From assembly GCA_020201485.1 (NCBI GenBank), contig JAIVGT010000196.1, forward strand, positions 1 to 14,623: a DNA stretch of 14,623 nucleotides, read 5' to 3'. Below are positions 1 through 6,137 of this stretch, one piece after another. The notes beneath the pieces were generated by a model. That model searched no databases. It had not been told where the DNA came from and was given only the letters and a program-made list of their open reading frames with translations. The DNA is from Halobacteriales archaeon. GTDB taxonomy: Archaea; Thermoplasmatota; SW-10-69-26; JACQPN01; JAIVGT01. The position numbers were made by a program, and so were the translations under genes. The stretch's first letter is position 1; every line of letters begins with the position of its first letter.

Positions 1-437
1 GCCTTGCCCAGCGGCTCGCCGGTCGCGACGTAGGCCTCGAGCGTGGCCCGGCTGAGCGGCGCGAACTGCACCGTGCTCCGCTCCACGTGCTCGAACTTCC
101 GGAGGCCGGGCTGGCGCAGGACGCAGATGGCGGTGAGCACGTCGTGCTTGCTCCCCTGGAGGCGGGTGAGCATGCTCAGGGCGTCGGCCGCGTCGCGCGG
201 CTTGCCCAGCAGCTTGTCGCGGTGCTCGATGAGCGTGTCCGCGCCGATGACCCAGCCGTCGGGCATCTTCATCGCCGCGGCCTCGGCCTTGCGCCGGGCC
301 AGCCCGGCCACGGCGTCCTGGGCCTTCGTCCCCGAGGGGAGCGTCTCGTCGACCGTGGTCGGCTTCTGCTCGAAGGGCAGGCCGAGGCGCTTCAGCGTGT
401 CGGCGCGGCGGGGCGAGGCGCTGGCGAGGATGAGCAC
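1..437 (-). CDS. maf: Maf family nucleoside triphosphate pyrophosphatase (partial, C-terminus outside window)
   Basis: Maf proteins hydrolyse non-canonical or modified nucleoside triphosphates to the monophosphate and pyrophosphate, acting as cytoplasmic house-cleaning enzymes. The visible 145 residues begin MLILASASPRR, the family's substrate-binding N-terminus. They then show VDE near residues 29-31, GADT near 65-68 with the expected catalytic Asp67, LGKP near 77-80 and GSKHDVLTA near 94-102. Maf proteins are usually about 190-200 residues, so roughly the last quarter lies beyond base 1. The start is GTG at 437: no in-frame ATG lies upstream, and this start puts SASPRR at the usual position. 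It diverges from the Nudix-like gene at 491, and a palindromic box lies 27 nt upstream of both starts. The substrate subgroup (dTTP/UTP versus m7GTP) cannot be settled from this part. Confidence 0.9.
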   Translation of the reverse strand, partial: MLILASASPRRADTLKRLGLPFEQKPTTVDETLPSGTKAQDAVAGLARRKAEAAAMKMPDGWVIGADTLIEHRDKLLGKPRDAADALSMLTRLQGSKHDVLTAICVLRQPGLRKFEHVERSTVQFAPLSRATLEAYVATGEPLGK

Positions 438-459
438 GCACCCGGAACGCGCACCCCAT

Positions 460-468
460 GCTTGAAGC
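460..468. promoter_or_regulatory. Palindromic bidirectional promoter box between maf and the Nudix-like gene
   Basis: GCTTGAAGC is an inverted repeat of 4+1+4 bases, and its centre (464) is exactly midway between the GTG at 437 and the ATG at 491, 27 nt from each. That is the spacing expected for an archaeal TATA-like element driving leaderless transcripts in both directions. The sequence and distances are direct observations; the promoter role is inferred. Confidence 0.5.
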
Positions 469-490
469 CCCCGGCTCGCGGTGCGCCGCC

Positions 491-925
491 ATGGAGCTGC
501 TGGGCAAGCTGCGGGGCCGCTTGGAGCGGGGCCCGATGTTCTGGGGCGCGCACCTGCAGGTGTTCGTCCTCGTGCGCGACGCGGAGCGGCGCGTGGCCTG
601 CGTGCAGCTCGCGACCCGGCCGGGCGAATGGATGATGCCGAGCGAGAACTGCTTCGACGGGACCGACCCGACGCAGCTCGTGCGCGACATCCTACCCCGC
701 TGGTTCGACACGCCCCTCGGCGAGCCGCGCCTGGTCCAGGCGCAGAACTACCCGCCCGAGGACGGCGACGAGCACTGGATGCTCGTGCTCGTGTACGAGG
801 TGCCTGCGCCGGCGAAGCTCGCCGGCACACCCGACACGACAGCGCTCCGCTTCTTCGCGCGCGACGCGCCACCGGAGCGGATGTTCAAGGACCATGCGCG
901 CGTGTGGCGGAGGCTGCCGCCCTAA
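491..925 (+). CDS. Degenerate Nudix-fold-like protein, tandem paralog 1
   Basis: A 144-residue protein of unconfirmed function. Its layout recalls a Nudix domain: a beta strand (LQVFVLVRDAERR), a second strand (ACVQL), then GEWMMPSEN at the position of the Nudix W-x-LPGG turn. However, the REx2EEx(2)G metal-binding part of the Nudix box is absent, because the segment after it reads DPTQLVRDILPRWF. A second conserved block, QNYPPEDGDEHWMLVLVYE, is shared with the next gene. The start at 491 is preferred over the in-frame ATG at 458 because MELLG aligns with MPLFG of the paralog and the promoter box is centred 27 nt upstream. No signal peptide or membrane segment is seen. If the fold is right, hydrolase activity is doubtful and a binding or regulatory role is possible. 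The Nudix assignment is tentative. Confidence 0.75.
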   Translation: MELLGKLRGRLERGPMFWGAHLQVFVLVRDAERRVACVQLATRPGEWMMPSENCFDGTDPTQLVRDILPRWFDTPLGEPRLVQAQNYPPEDGDEHWMLVLVYEVPAPAKLAGTPDTTALRFFARDAPPERMFKDHARVWRRLPP

Positions 926-926
926 C

Positions 927-932
927 GTTCAT
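927..932 (+). promoter_or_regulatory. Possible promoter box for the second Nudix-like gene
   Basis: GTTCAT lies in the short gap between the two paralogs, about 28 nt upstream of the ATG at 958, in otherwise GC-rich sequence. The similar spacing to other boxes in this window is the only support. Confidence 0.25.
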
Positions 933-957
933 CAGCCCGTTCCGCCTTCTCGCGCTC

Positions 958-1404
958 ATGCCCCTCTTCGGCAGCAAGAAGTTCGAGGCCCCGGAGCAGC
1001 CCCACCACTGGGTGAACAGCGAGGGCACCGGGCTGCGCCTGCAGTGCTTCCTCGTCGTGCGCGACGCGGACCAGCGCATCGCCTGCGTGCGGCTGAAGAG
1101 CAGCCCGGACCAGTGGAGCCTGCCGGCGGAGAGCTTCAAGCCGAGCGAGCACCCCGACGACGCCGCGCGCCGCGTCGGCGAGATGTGGTTCGGCTCCGAC
1201 CTCAAGCCCAAGCTCGTCGGGTTCCAGAACTACCCGGACGACGGCGACCAGCGCTGGTACCTGCTCTTCCTGTACGAGGCGCACGCGCCCAAGGGCGGCT
1301 TCAAGCTGCCTGAGGACACGGCGGAGATCGCCTTCGCCCCCGCCGGCAAGCCGCCGGGCGAGTTCGCCATGGACCACGGCTCGGTCTTCGCGAGCCTGCG
1401 TTAG
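958..1404 (+). CDS. Degenerate Nudix-fold-like protein, tandem paralog 2
   Basis: A 148-residue protein, clearly homologous to its upstream neighbour. Shared blocks include LQxFxxVRDAxxRxACVxL, PxxWxxPxE, WF, LVxxQNYPxDGDxxW, LxxLYE and a C-terminal DHxxVxxxL. The Nudix-like turn reads DQWSLPAESFKPSEHPDDAA, closer to the classic W-x-LP-(x)-E-x-(p)-E-x-P-x-x-AA pattern than the first copy. The catalytic REx2EE is still missing (RRVGEMWFG instead). This copy probably retains more of the ancestral sequence and suggests the pair derives from a Nudix enzyme. The 32-nt gap to the upstream gene suggests tandem duplication. No membrane or export signal is visible. The function is unknown; a nucleotide-binding role without hydrolysis is one possibility. 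Confidence 0.8.
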   Translation: MPLFGSKKFEAPEQPHHWVNSEGTGLRLQCFLVVRDADQRIACVRLKSSPDQWSLPAESFKPSEHPDDAARRVGEMWFGSDLKPKLVGFQNYPDDGDQRWYLLFLYEAHAPKGGFKLPEDTAEIAFAPAGKPPGEFAMDHGSVFASLR

Positions 1405-1460
1405 GCGCATTCCGCAACCGCGCGCCCTGCCAGCCAAGTTCGAGCATCTGCCGAGGAAAA

Positions 1461-1468
1461 GCCTTATC
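1461..1468 (+). promoter_or_regulatory. Promoter-like box GCCTTATC upstream of the small membrane protein gene
   Basis: GCCTTATC matches the box 24 nt before the start of the tRNA thiolase gene (11347-11354) and, as GCCTTATG, the box before the ABC ATPase gene (9661-9654, minus strand). Here it lies 78 nt before the ATG at 1546, so a transcript from it would carry a leader of about 50 nt. A second AT-containing stretch, CCTTTTCC at 1503-1510, is an alternative nearer the start. Confidence 0.35.
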
Positions 1469-1545
1469 CTCCCTCCTCTCACCGCCGTGTGGAAAGAGGA
1501 ATCCTTTTCCGATGAGGGGTCCTCGCGGCGGCCAGAGGGACCACC

Positions 1546-1836
1546 ATGATTGGCTGGCTCGCGCTCCTCATCGGCATCGTGTACGGCTACGTGACCCCGG
1601 GTCGCCAGGACAAGATGCAGCTGTTCAAGATGGCGATCGTCTACGGCATCGTCATCGCCGTGGTCCTCGCCCTCATCGGCTACTTCCTGAACACCGACGC
1701 GCTCGGCCTCGGGCTGGGGGCGACCGTCGTCGGCATCATCGTGAGCGTCATCGTCATCAGCATCATCTTCGTCCTCGGCGCGTGGATCGGCGACTTCCTC
1801 GAGGAGAAGCTGAAGAAGACCGGCTCCAGGGTCTGA
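1546..1836 (+). CDS. Small membrane protein, three predicted TM segments, unknown function
   Basis: A 96-residue hydrophobic protein I do not recognise. Membrane segments are at about residues 2-16, 26-47 and 58-84, with a short charged loop (TPGRQDKMQLFK) between the first two and a charged cytosolic-type tail (EEKLKKTGSRV). The first base of the ATG follows GAGGGACCACC, where GAGGG may act as a weak ribosome-binding site; this fits the longer leader implied by the promoter-like boxes. The reading frame is supported by its coherent hydrophobic pattern, whereas the overlapping frame from 1512 is Arg/His-rich shadow sequence. The next gene is also a multi-pass membrane protein 64 nt downstream, but nothing links them functionally. 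Confidence 0.75.
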   Translation: MIGWLALLIGIVYGYVTPGRQDKMQLFKMAIVYGIVIAVVLALIGYFLNTDALGLGLGATVVGIIVSVIVISIIFVLGAWIGDFLEEKLKKTGSRV

Positions 1837-1900
1837 GGGTCCGTTCCCACCGGCCCGCGCCGGCGGCATCCTTTTCTTGTCCTTGCCCGTAGCGTCAGCG

Positions 1901-2455
1901 ATGAAGCCCGGCCTGCTCGCGGCCGTCGGCATCGCGCTCGCCGCCGCGGGCTACGCCTACTTCGCCGTGTACGCGACGCTGAACTTCGGCGGCGTGGGGC
2001 CCATCGTCGCCGTCGGGGCCGTCGCGGCCATCGGCCTCGCCATCGCCAGCGCCGGGGCCGGGCTCGTCGCGCGCGGGCGCGACCCCGGCGTCATGGCGCT
2101 CGGCTGGGGCGTCGCCGCCGCCGGCTCGCTCGGCCTGCTCCTCCAAGGACTGGGCGACGTGGACATCGTCGGCCACCTCCTCGCCTTCGTCGGCCTCGCG
2201 CAGGCGGCGTGGCTGAGCACGCTGTGGATGAGCGACCCGGCCTCGGGAGGGCGGCGCGCCGGCGGGCTGCAGCTCAGCCTCGCGGCGTGCACGGCGGCTT
2301 CGGTGTGGTACGTGTTCTCCACGGTCTTCGGCACCGGCCTGCCGCTCCTCCCCGCGCCGGCGCTCAGCCTGGCCGGCTTCGCGCTCGCGTCGTGGGCCTT
2401 CGCCGGCCTGCGCGTCGAGCTGGCGGCGCCGCGCCCCGCGGCAGCGGAAGCATGA
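1901..2455 (+). CDS. Multi-pass membrane protein, about six TM segments, unknown function
   Basis: A 184-residue, very Ala/Gly/Leu-rich integral membrane protein with about six hydrophobic spans: residues 4-25, 29-53, 60-82, 88-108, 122-143 and 149-171. Loops are short, and one carries a charged turn (ARGRDPG). I recognise no catalytic or transport motif. The ATG at 1901 is chosen over the in-frame TTG at 1877 because it begins MKPGLLAAVG directly before the first span, and because the AT-rich run CCTTTTCTTG lies about 27 nt upstream. It ends 25 nt before the dehydrogenase gene, in the same direction. Confidence 0.7.
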   Translation: MKPGLLAAVGIALAAAGYAYFAVYATLNFGGVGPIVAVGAVAAIGLAIASAGAGLVARGRDPGVMALGWGVAAAGSLGLLLQGLGDVDIVGHLLAFVGLAQAAWLSTLWMSDPASGGRRAGGLQLSLAACTAASVWYVFSTVFGTGLPLLPAPALSLAGFALASWAFAGLRVELAAPRPAAAEA

Positions 2456-2458
2456 TGC
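2450..2458 (+). promoter_or_regulatory. Possible promoter box for the dehydrogenase gene
   Basis: GCATGATGC is an inverted repeat of 4+1+4 bases centred at 2454, exactly 27 nt before the ATG at 2481, and overlaps the stop codon of the preceding gene. It has the same symmetry and spacing as the maf box. The role is inferred from position. Confidence 0.3.
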
Positions 2459-2480
2459 GCCCGCCCCGCGCTGCGCGCCC

Positions 2481-3308
2481 ATGGCCTCGCTCCAGGGCAA
2501 GACCGTCGCCGTGACCGGCGGCAGCGCCGGCATCGGGCGCGCCATCGCGCTCGCCTTCGCGCGCGAGGGATGCCGGCTCGCCCTGTGCGCGCGCCACCTG
2601 GACGCGGTGCGCGCCACGGCCAAGGAATGCGAGGCCGCGGGCGCTCCCGAGGTCCTGTCGCACGGCGTGGACGTGCGCAGCGAGGAGCAGCTCCAGGCCT
2701 GGGTCGGCGACCTGGGCAAGGCGTGGTCGGGCAGGGCCGACATCGTCGTCGCGAACGCCGGCGTCGGCCACTACGGGCCGTTCCTCGGCCTCGTGCCGGA
2801 GCAGATGCAGCAGGTGCTGGAGACGAACGTGCTCGGCGTGTGGCGCACCGTGCACGCCTTCGGCCCCATGCTGCGCGCGGCGAAGGGACGCGCGGTGGTG
2901 GTGAGCAGCGTCGCGGGGAAGGTGCCTGTCCCGTACCTGAGCACGTACAGCGCGAGCAAGGCGGCGCTCATCGCGTGGAGCCGGGCGGCGCGGCCGGATC
3001 TGGCACGCGACGGCGTGCGGTTGACCGTCATCGACCCCGGCTTCACCGCGACCGACTTCGGCAAGCACGCCCTGCGCAGCCCGGACGTGAAGCGCACGAA
3101 CATCGACGACTACGTGCAGAAGCGCGGCTGGACGCCGGAGCGCGTGGGCAAGCTCACGGTGCGCGCCGTGAAGATGAACCGGCGCGAGGTGGACATGACG
3201 CTCGTCGGGCAGATGGGCATCGTGGTCGCCGCGCTGGCCCCGCACTTCCTCGTGCGCATGATGGAGCCGACGATGCGGCCGAAGCAAGGCGGGAGCCGCT
3301 GGCTCTAA
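2481..3308 (+). CDS. Short-chain dehydrogenase/reductase (SDR)
   Basis: A 275-residue classical SDR: an NAD(P)-dependent oxidoreductase with a single Rossmann fold, acting in the cytosol or at the membrane face. Motifs in order are TGGSAGIGRA (residues 12-21, cofactor loop), an ARH segment near 37-39 that could favour NADP, NAGVG near 93-97, VVSSVAG with the catalytic-region Ser, and YSASKAA with the catalytic Tyr and Lys. PGFTATDFG follows at the substrate side. The length fits the family. The C-terminal region (IVVAALAPHFLVRMMEP) is hydrophobic and could form a membrane-associated helix, as in some lipid-acting SDRs. The substrate cannot be deduced. Its TAA stop overlaps the stop codon of the convergent lipoprotein gene. 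Confidence 0.92.
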   Translation: MASLQGKTVAVTGGSAGIGRAIALAFAREGCRLALCARHLDAVRATAKECEAAGAPEVLSHGVDVRSEEQLQAWVGDLGKAWSGRADIVVANAGVGHYGPFLGLVPEQMQQVLETNVLGVWRTVHAFGPMLRAAKGRAVVVSSVAGKVPVPYLSTYSASKAALIAWSRAARPDLARDGVRLTVIDPGFTATDFGKHALRSPDVKRTNIDDYVQKRGWTPERVGKLTVRAVKMNRREVDMTLVGQMGIVVAALAPHFLVRMMEPTMRPKQGGSRWL

Positions 3309-3718
3309 GGCTCGCGCTGCCAGGCCAGCACCGGGTGCAGCTCCCAGCACGTGAAGCCGTGCCAGTCCTCGGCCTGGTGCGCGCGGTCGCAGAACGGCAC
3401 GCCGAGCACGGCGAGGCGCGGCCCGACGGGCGGCTTGCTCAGGTTGCCCTGGTCGCGCGGGACGATTTCCATGATGAACGGGTCCTTCGTGGCGTCGCCC
3501 GCGCCCAGGTGCCAGTCGCCATCCTCCTCGTTCCGCACGACGTGGACGGTGACGTTGTGCACGAGCACCGCCACCCCGCCCGTGCCCAGCTTGTCGCGGC
3601 CGCCGACGAAGGTCCCCGCGACGACATCGGCCAGGGTCACGACCTGGCCGGAGAGCGGCACGGCCGGCACGGTGCATCCGGCGAGGGCGGCGAGCGCGAG
3701 GAGCGCGAGGAGGCGCAC
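3305..3718 (-). CDS. Small secreted lipoprotein, unknown function
   Basis: A 137-residue protein with a textbook lipoprotein signal: MRLL, a hydrophobic run, and LAGC with the lipidated Cys at residue 15. The mature part is beta-rich, with two further cysteines in VPFCDRAHQ and GFTCWELHPV. The block from GDWHL through FIMEIVP to the terminal WELHPVLAW resembles small beta-barrel domains that end in an ELHPV motif; I treat that as a weak fold hint only. A box TCATGA (3741-3746) is centred about 25 nt upstream of the start on this strand and overlaps the end of the SRPBCC gene. The two genes could also be one transcript, since the gap is 22 nt. The function is unknown. Confidence 0.75.
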   Translation of the reverse strand: MRLLALLALAALAGCTVPAVPLSGQVVTLADVVAGTFVGGRDKLGTGGVAVLVHNVTVHVVRNEEDGDWHLGAGDATKDPFIMEIVPRDQGNLSKPPVGPRLAVLGVPFCDRAHQAEDWHGFTCWELHPVLAWQREP

Positions 3719-3740
3719 GCGCGGCGATGCGCGGCCCGGG

Positions 3741-4190
3741 TCATGAGCTGTCGGGTCGGGGCGTCGCGCGCTCCAGGTCGCGCGCGTGCCGGCGCAGGTC
3801 CCAGGCGTACACGGCGCGCACGCCGAACCGGCCGAGGGGGCCGAGCCAGCGCAGCCAGCGCACGAGGCGCTCGTCCCACACGACCTCGATGCGCGTGCCC
3901 TCCGCGTCCGGCAGGAAGCGGATGGTGCCCCGGAACGTGCCGGCGTTGTTCCTGGCCTCGAAGCGCAGGCGCGGCCGCTCCAGGCGCACGACGTTGACCT
4001 CGAGCAGCTTCCACGGCCCGACCTTGCCCGTCTCGGTCAGCTGCAGCACGCCCGGCTCCAGCTCCTCGACGCGGCGCTGCGGGTGGGCCCACCGGGCGAA
4101 GCCGTGGTCCTCGCCGCCCTCGCGGAAGTCCGTCCACCACGCCCAGGCCTGGTCCGGCCGCACGCCCCTGGCCACCGTGGACGCGCGCAC
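3741..4190 (-). CDS. SRPBCC (START-like) fold protein
   Basis: A 149-residue protein with the pattern of the SRPBCC / polyketide cyclase-like superfamily, whose members bind hydrophobic ligands in a helix-grip fold. It opens with a strand and the typical V..sPDQAWAWWTDF motif. Alternating strands follow: VLQLTETG, WKLLEVNVV, RLRFEARN, GTFRGTIRFLP and TRIEVVWDE. It closes with a long C-terminal helix (FGVRAVYAWDLRRHARDLE). No signal peptide is seen. The start is GTG at 4190, with no in-frame ATG upstream; a box ATTCAAGC (4220-4213) is centred 27 nt upstream, supporting this start. It precedes the lipoprotein gene on the same strand by 22 nt. The ligand is unknown. Confidence 0.85.
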   Translation of the reverse strand: MRASTVARGVRPDQAWAWWTDFREGGEDHGFARWAHPQRRVEELEPGVLQLTETGKVGPWKLLEVNVVRLERPRLRFEARNNAGTFRGTIRFLPDAEGTRIEVVWDERLVRWLRWLGPLGRFGVRAVYAWDLRRHARDLERATPRPDSS

Positions 4191-4212
4191 GCTGCGGCAA
4201 TGCGCGCCCGCC

Positions 4213-4220
4213 GCTTGAAT
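4213..4220 (-). promoter_or_regulatory. Promoter-like box for the SRPBCC gene
   Basis: On the minus strand this reads ATTCAAGC, with TTCAA centred at 4217, 27 nt upstream of the GTG at 4190. It resembles the GCTTCAAGC reading of the maf box. The role is inferred from position and similarity. Confidence 0.4.
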
Positions 4221-4322
4221 CCGACCGCCTGCCGGCCGGATGCCTGGACGCTTGCCACCGGCCCTGCGTGTGCGGGCCGCTGCGACACGTGTTCATGCGG
4301 GTGGCAGGGCGTGGAGAGGTCG

Positions 4323-5237
4323 ATGCGCAGATCGATGCTCCTCATCCTCAGCGTCGTCGTCCTCGGCGCGGCCGGGCTCCTGGCCCTGGGCCTGGCCGGC
4401 ACGGGCGACATCACGAGCGTGTCCGCGGTGACGAGCAACGACATGTCGCATGGCGAGGCGCAAGCCGGCTTCCTCGACCCCGGCGACCTCATCGGGCACC
4501 AGCATCTCCCGAGCTTCGACAGCATCACCGCGCACTACGCCGCGCAGGCGCTGGGCAAGGCTCCCGTGGCGGGCGACCAGGGCGACGTGCTGCAGTTCTG
4601 GCCCAACGGCAAGGCCGGCACCGGCCCGAACGCGAACCCGGTCGAGCACCGCGCCATCGCCTGGGTCGCGTACGACGCCGCGACCGGCTTGTTCGACGTG
4701 CCCGAGCTCGGCCTGCGCCAGGTGAGGAGCCTGGACCTGCCCAGCCTGGGAGCTTGGGATGCCTCGGCGCAGGCCTGGGTGCCGCGCACGCTGCACGTCA
4801 CGCTCGTCGCGCAGGCCGCCTCCGGGCTGAGCTATCCGGCGGGCCAGCACAGCGGCTGGCTGACGAAGGGCGACGCGCTGGCGCAGGTGGACCAGGACGC
4901 GAGCCTCGGCCCGCGCAGCGAGCTCGTCGCGCCGGGCTGGGTCGCGGGGAAGGTCGTGCGCGTCGTCGATGCGCCCGCCCTGGGCTGGCAGCTCGCGGTC
5001 GGCATCGCGGCATCGGTCCTCATCGGCGTCGCCGCGCTCCTCTTCCGGGGCGCGCTCCGCCACCGCCCCGGGCGCACGGCGCATCGCAAGCTCATCGCGC
5101 TCGGCCGCGCCGCGTGCGAGGCGTGCGGCACGGCGTGGAGCGAGGTCAGCTTCTGCCTGCGCTGCGGCGCGGAGCGCTTCCCGAAGACGCGCTACGCGGT
5201 GGGCGCCGTCCCTGCGCGCCGCGACCGCCGGCCGTAG
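4323..5237 (+). CDS. Signal peptidase I (S26B)-like membrane protein lacking the catalytic serine, with C-terminal zinc ribbon
   Basis: A 304-residue protein following the archaeal/ER signal peptidase pattern. An N-terminal membrane anchor (residues 5-26) is followed by the box-B region TSNDMSHG (37-44), LDPGDLIG (51-58), GDQGDVLQFWP (84-94), EHRAIAWV (108-115) and GWLTKGDALAQVDQ (178-191). These match S-x-SM-P, GDLV, GDVVVF, HRV and TKGDNNxxxD of S26B enzymes. The residue before Met, the nucleophilic Ser in active enzymes, is Asp40 here, so peptidase activity is unlikely. A second membrane span (222-242) leads to a zinc ribbon with Cys265, Cys268, Cys278 and Cys281, expected in the cytosol. 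The insert before the KGD motif is long. GGAGAGGT 3 nt before the ATG may serve as a ribosome-binding site. A secreted PGF-CTERM protein follows 51 nt downstream. The fold assignment is fairly firm; the cellular role is unknown. Confidence 0.8.
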   Translation: MRRSMLLILSVVVLGAAGLLALGLAGTGDITSVSAVTSNDMSHGEAQAGFLDPGDLIGHQHLPSFDSITAHYAAQALGKAPVAGDQGDVLQFWPNGKAGTGPNANPVEHRAIAWVAYDAATGLFDVPELGLRQVRSLDLPSLGAWDASAQAWVPRTLHVTLVAQAASGLSYPAGQHSGWLTKGDALAQVDQDASLGPRSELVAPGWVAGKVVRVVDAPALGWQLAVGIAASVLIGVAALLFRGALRHRPGRTAHRKLIALGRAACEACGTAWSEVSFCLRCGAERFPKTRYAVGAVPARRDRRP

Positions 5238-5257
5238 CAAGGCATCCATCCGACAAG

Positions 5258-5268
5258 CCCTTGAAGGA
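5258..5268 (+). promoter_or_regulatory. Promoter-like box for the PGF-CTERM protein gene
   Basis: CCCTTGAAGGA is nearly palindromic, centred at 5263, 26 nt before the ATG at 5289. It supports a leaderless start at 5289 rather than the out-of-frame ATG at 5278. The GGAG inside it could be mistaken for a Shine-Dalgarno site but lies 20 nt from the start. Confidence 0.4.
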
Positions 5269-5288
5269 GCAGGGGCCATGCCGCCCCC

Positions 5289-6131
5289 ATGCGCACGGCC
5301 GTGCCCCTCCTCCTCGCCGCGCTCGCCGCCAGCGGCCTCGCGTCCGCCGCCGGCACCACCTCCCTCAACGGCACCGCGACGGCGCCCGCCCCGGCCCCGC
5401 CCGACAGCACGGCCGACGCGACGCTGGCCGTGCACTACTGCCTGAAGGCGCCGCGCACCGCCACGACCATCAGCGTCGCGACGGACAACGCCCCCGCGTG
5501 GCTGAGCGCGACCTACGACCCGCCCAGCTTCAGCGCCGACACCTCCAACGCTTGCGGCGACCGCACCGTGACCGCGCACGTCCGCATCGGCCGCAACGCC
5601 CCGGCGCTCGACCCGGGCACGCTGAGCATCGGCCTGAGCGCGAGCGGCGGCGGCAGCGGCAGCGCCACCATCCCCGTCCAAGCGGCCTACGCCGCGCAGC
5701 TCAAGGTCACGCCGCCCCAGGGCGCGAGCGTGGAACGCGGCGACCAGGCGCGCTTCGACCTGCAGGTGAGCCTGGCGGCGAACGGCGGCACGGTGCTGGA
5801 GATCCTCGGCCGGGACGCGTCGGGCCGGCTCACCATCCAGGGCCAGAGCCTCGACGTGCCCGGCGCAGGCCAAGGCCTGGACCAGCCGGTCAGCGAGACC
5901 TACCACATCACCGTCACGGCCAGCCCGGGCGCGCCCCTCGGCGCGAACGACCTGCCCATCGAGCTGAACACGAAGTACCGGCGCAACCCGGCCTACGTCG
6001 GGGACAACATCACGGTGCAGGTGCCGCTGAACGTGAAGGACGCCGCGGGGACGCGCACGCCCGGGTTCGCCCCGGCGCTGCTCGGCGTGGGCGCGCTGGG
6101 CGCGGCGATGCTCCTCCGCCGCCGCGCCTGA
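5289..6131 (+). CDS. Secreted protein with PGF-CTERM-type sorting tail
   Basis: A 280-residue exported protein. The signal peptide spans about residues 1-20 (MRTAVPLLLAALAASGLASA). A Thr/Ala/Pro-rich linker (TATAPAPAPPDSTA) follows, then two beta-sandwich-like regions: one from DATLAVHY to SATIPVQA, the second from LKVTPPQGASVERGDQARF to NITVQVPLNV. The second resembles NEW3/CARDB-type Ig-like modules. The C-terminus is a tripartite sorting signal: PGF (258-260), a membrane span (APALLGVGALGAAMLL) and an RRR tail. In archaea such tails are processed by archaeosortase A, which attaches the protein to a membrane lipid. Two cysteines (HYC, NAC) could form a disulfide. It lies next to the S26B-like gene and converges on the DUF4097-like gene with a 6-nt gap. 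The binding partner is unknown. Confidence 0.82.
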   Translation: MRTAVPLLLAALAASGLASAAGTTSLNGTATAPAPAPPDSTADATLAVHYCLKAPRTATTISVATDNAPAWLSATYDPPSFSADTSNACGDRTVTAHVRIGRNAPALDPGTLSIGLSASGGGSGSATIPVQAAYAAQLKVTPPQGASVERGDQARFDLQVSLAANGGTVLEILGRDASGRLTIQGQSLDVPGAGQGLDQPVSETYHITVTASPGAPLGANDLPIELNTKYRRNPAYVGDNITVQVPLNVKDAAGTRTPGFAPALLGVGALGAAMLLRRRA

Positions 6132-6137
6132 GCCGGC

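Noticed and set aside
1491..1510. Imperfect palindrome GGAAAGAGGAATCCTTTTCC before the small membrane protein gene.
   Set aside because: It has mismatches in the centre and one G-T pair, and no second copy occurs elsewhere in the window, so there is too little support for an operator.
1512..1892. Open frame overlapping the small membrane protein in another frame.
   Set aside because: The translation is Arg/His-rich low-complexity sequence; the frame starting at 1546 has a coherent three-span membrane pattern.
922..1932. 336-codon minus-strand frame rich in Asp, Glu and His in its first part.
   Set aside because: It lies opposite a clearly paralogous Nudix-like gene and a membrane protein gene. 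Its acidic run is the reverse of hydrophobic Ile/Val codons on the other strand (GTC, ATC read as GAC, GAT).
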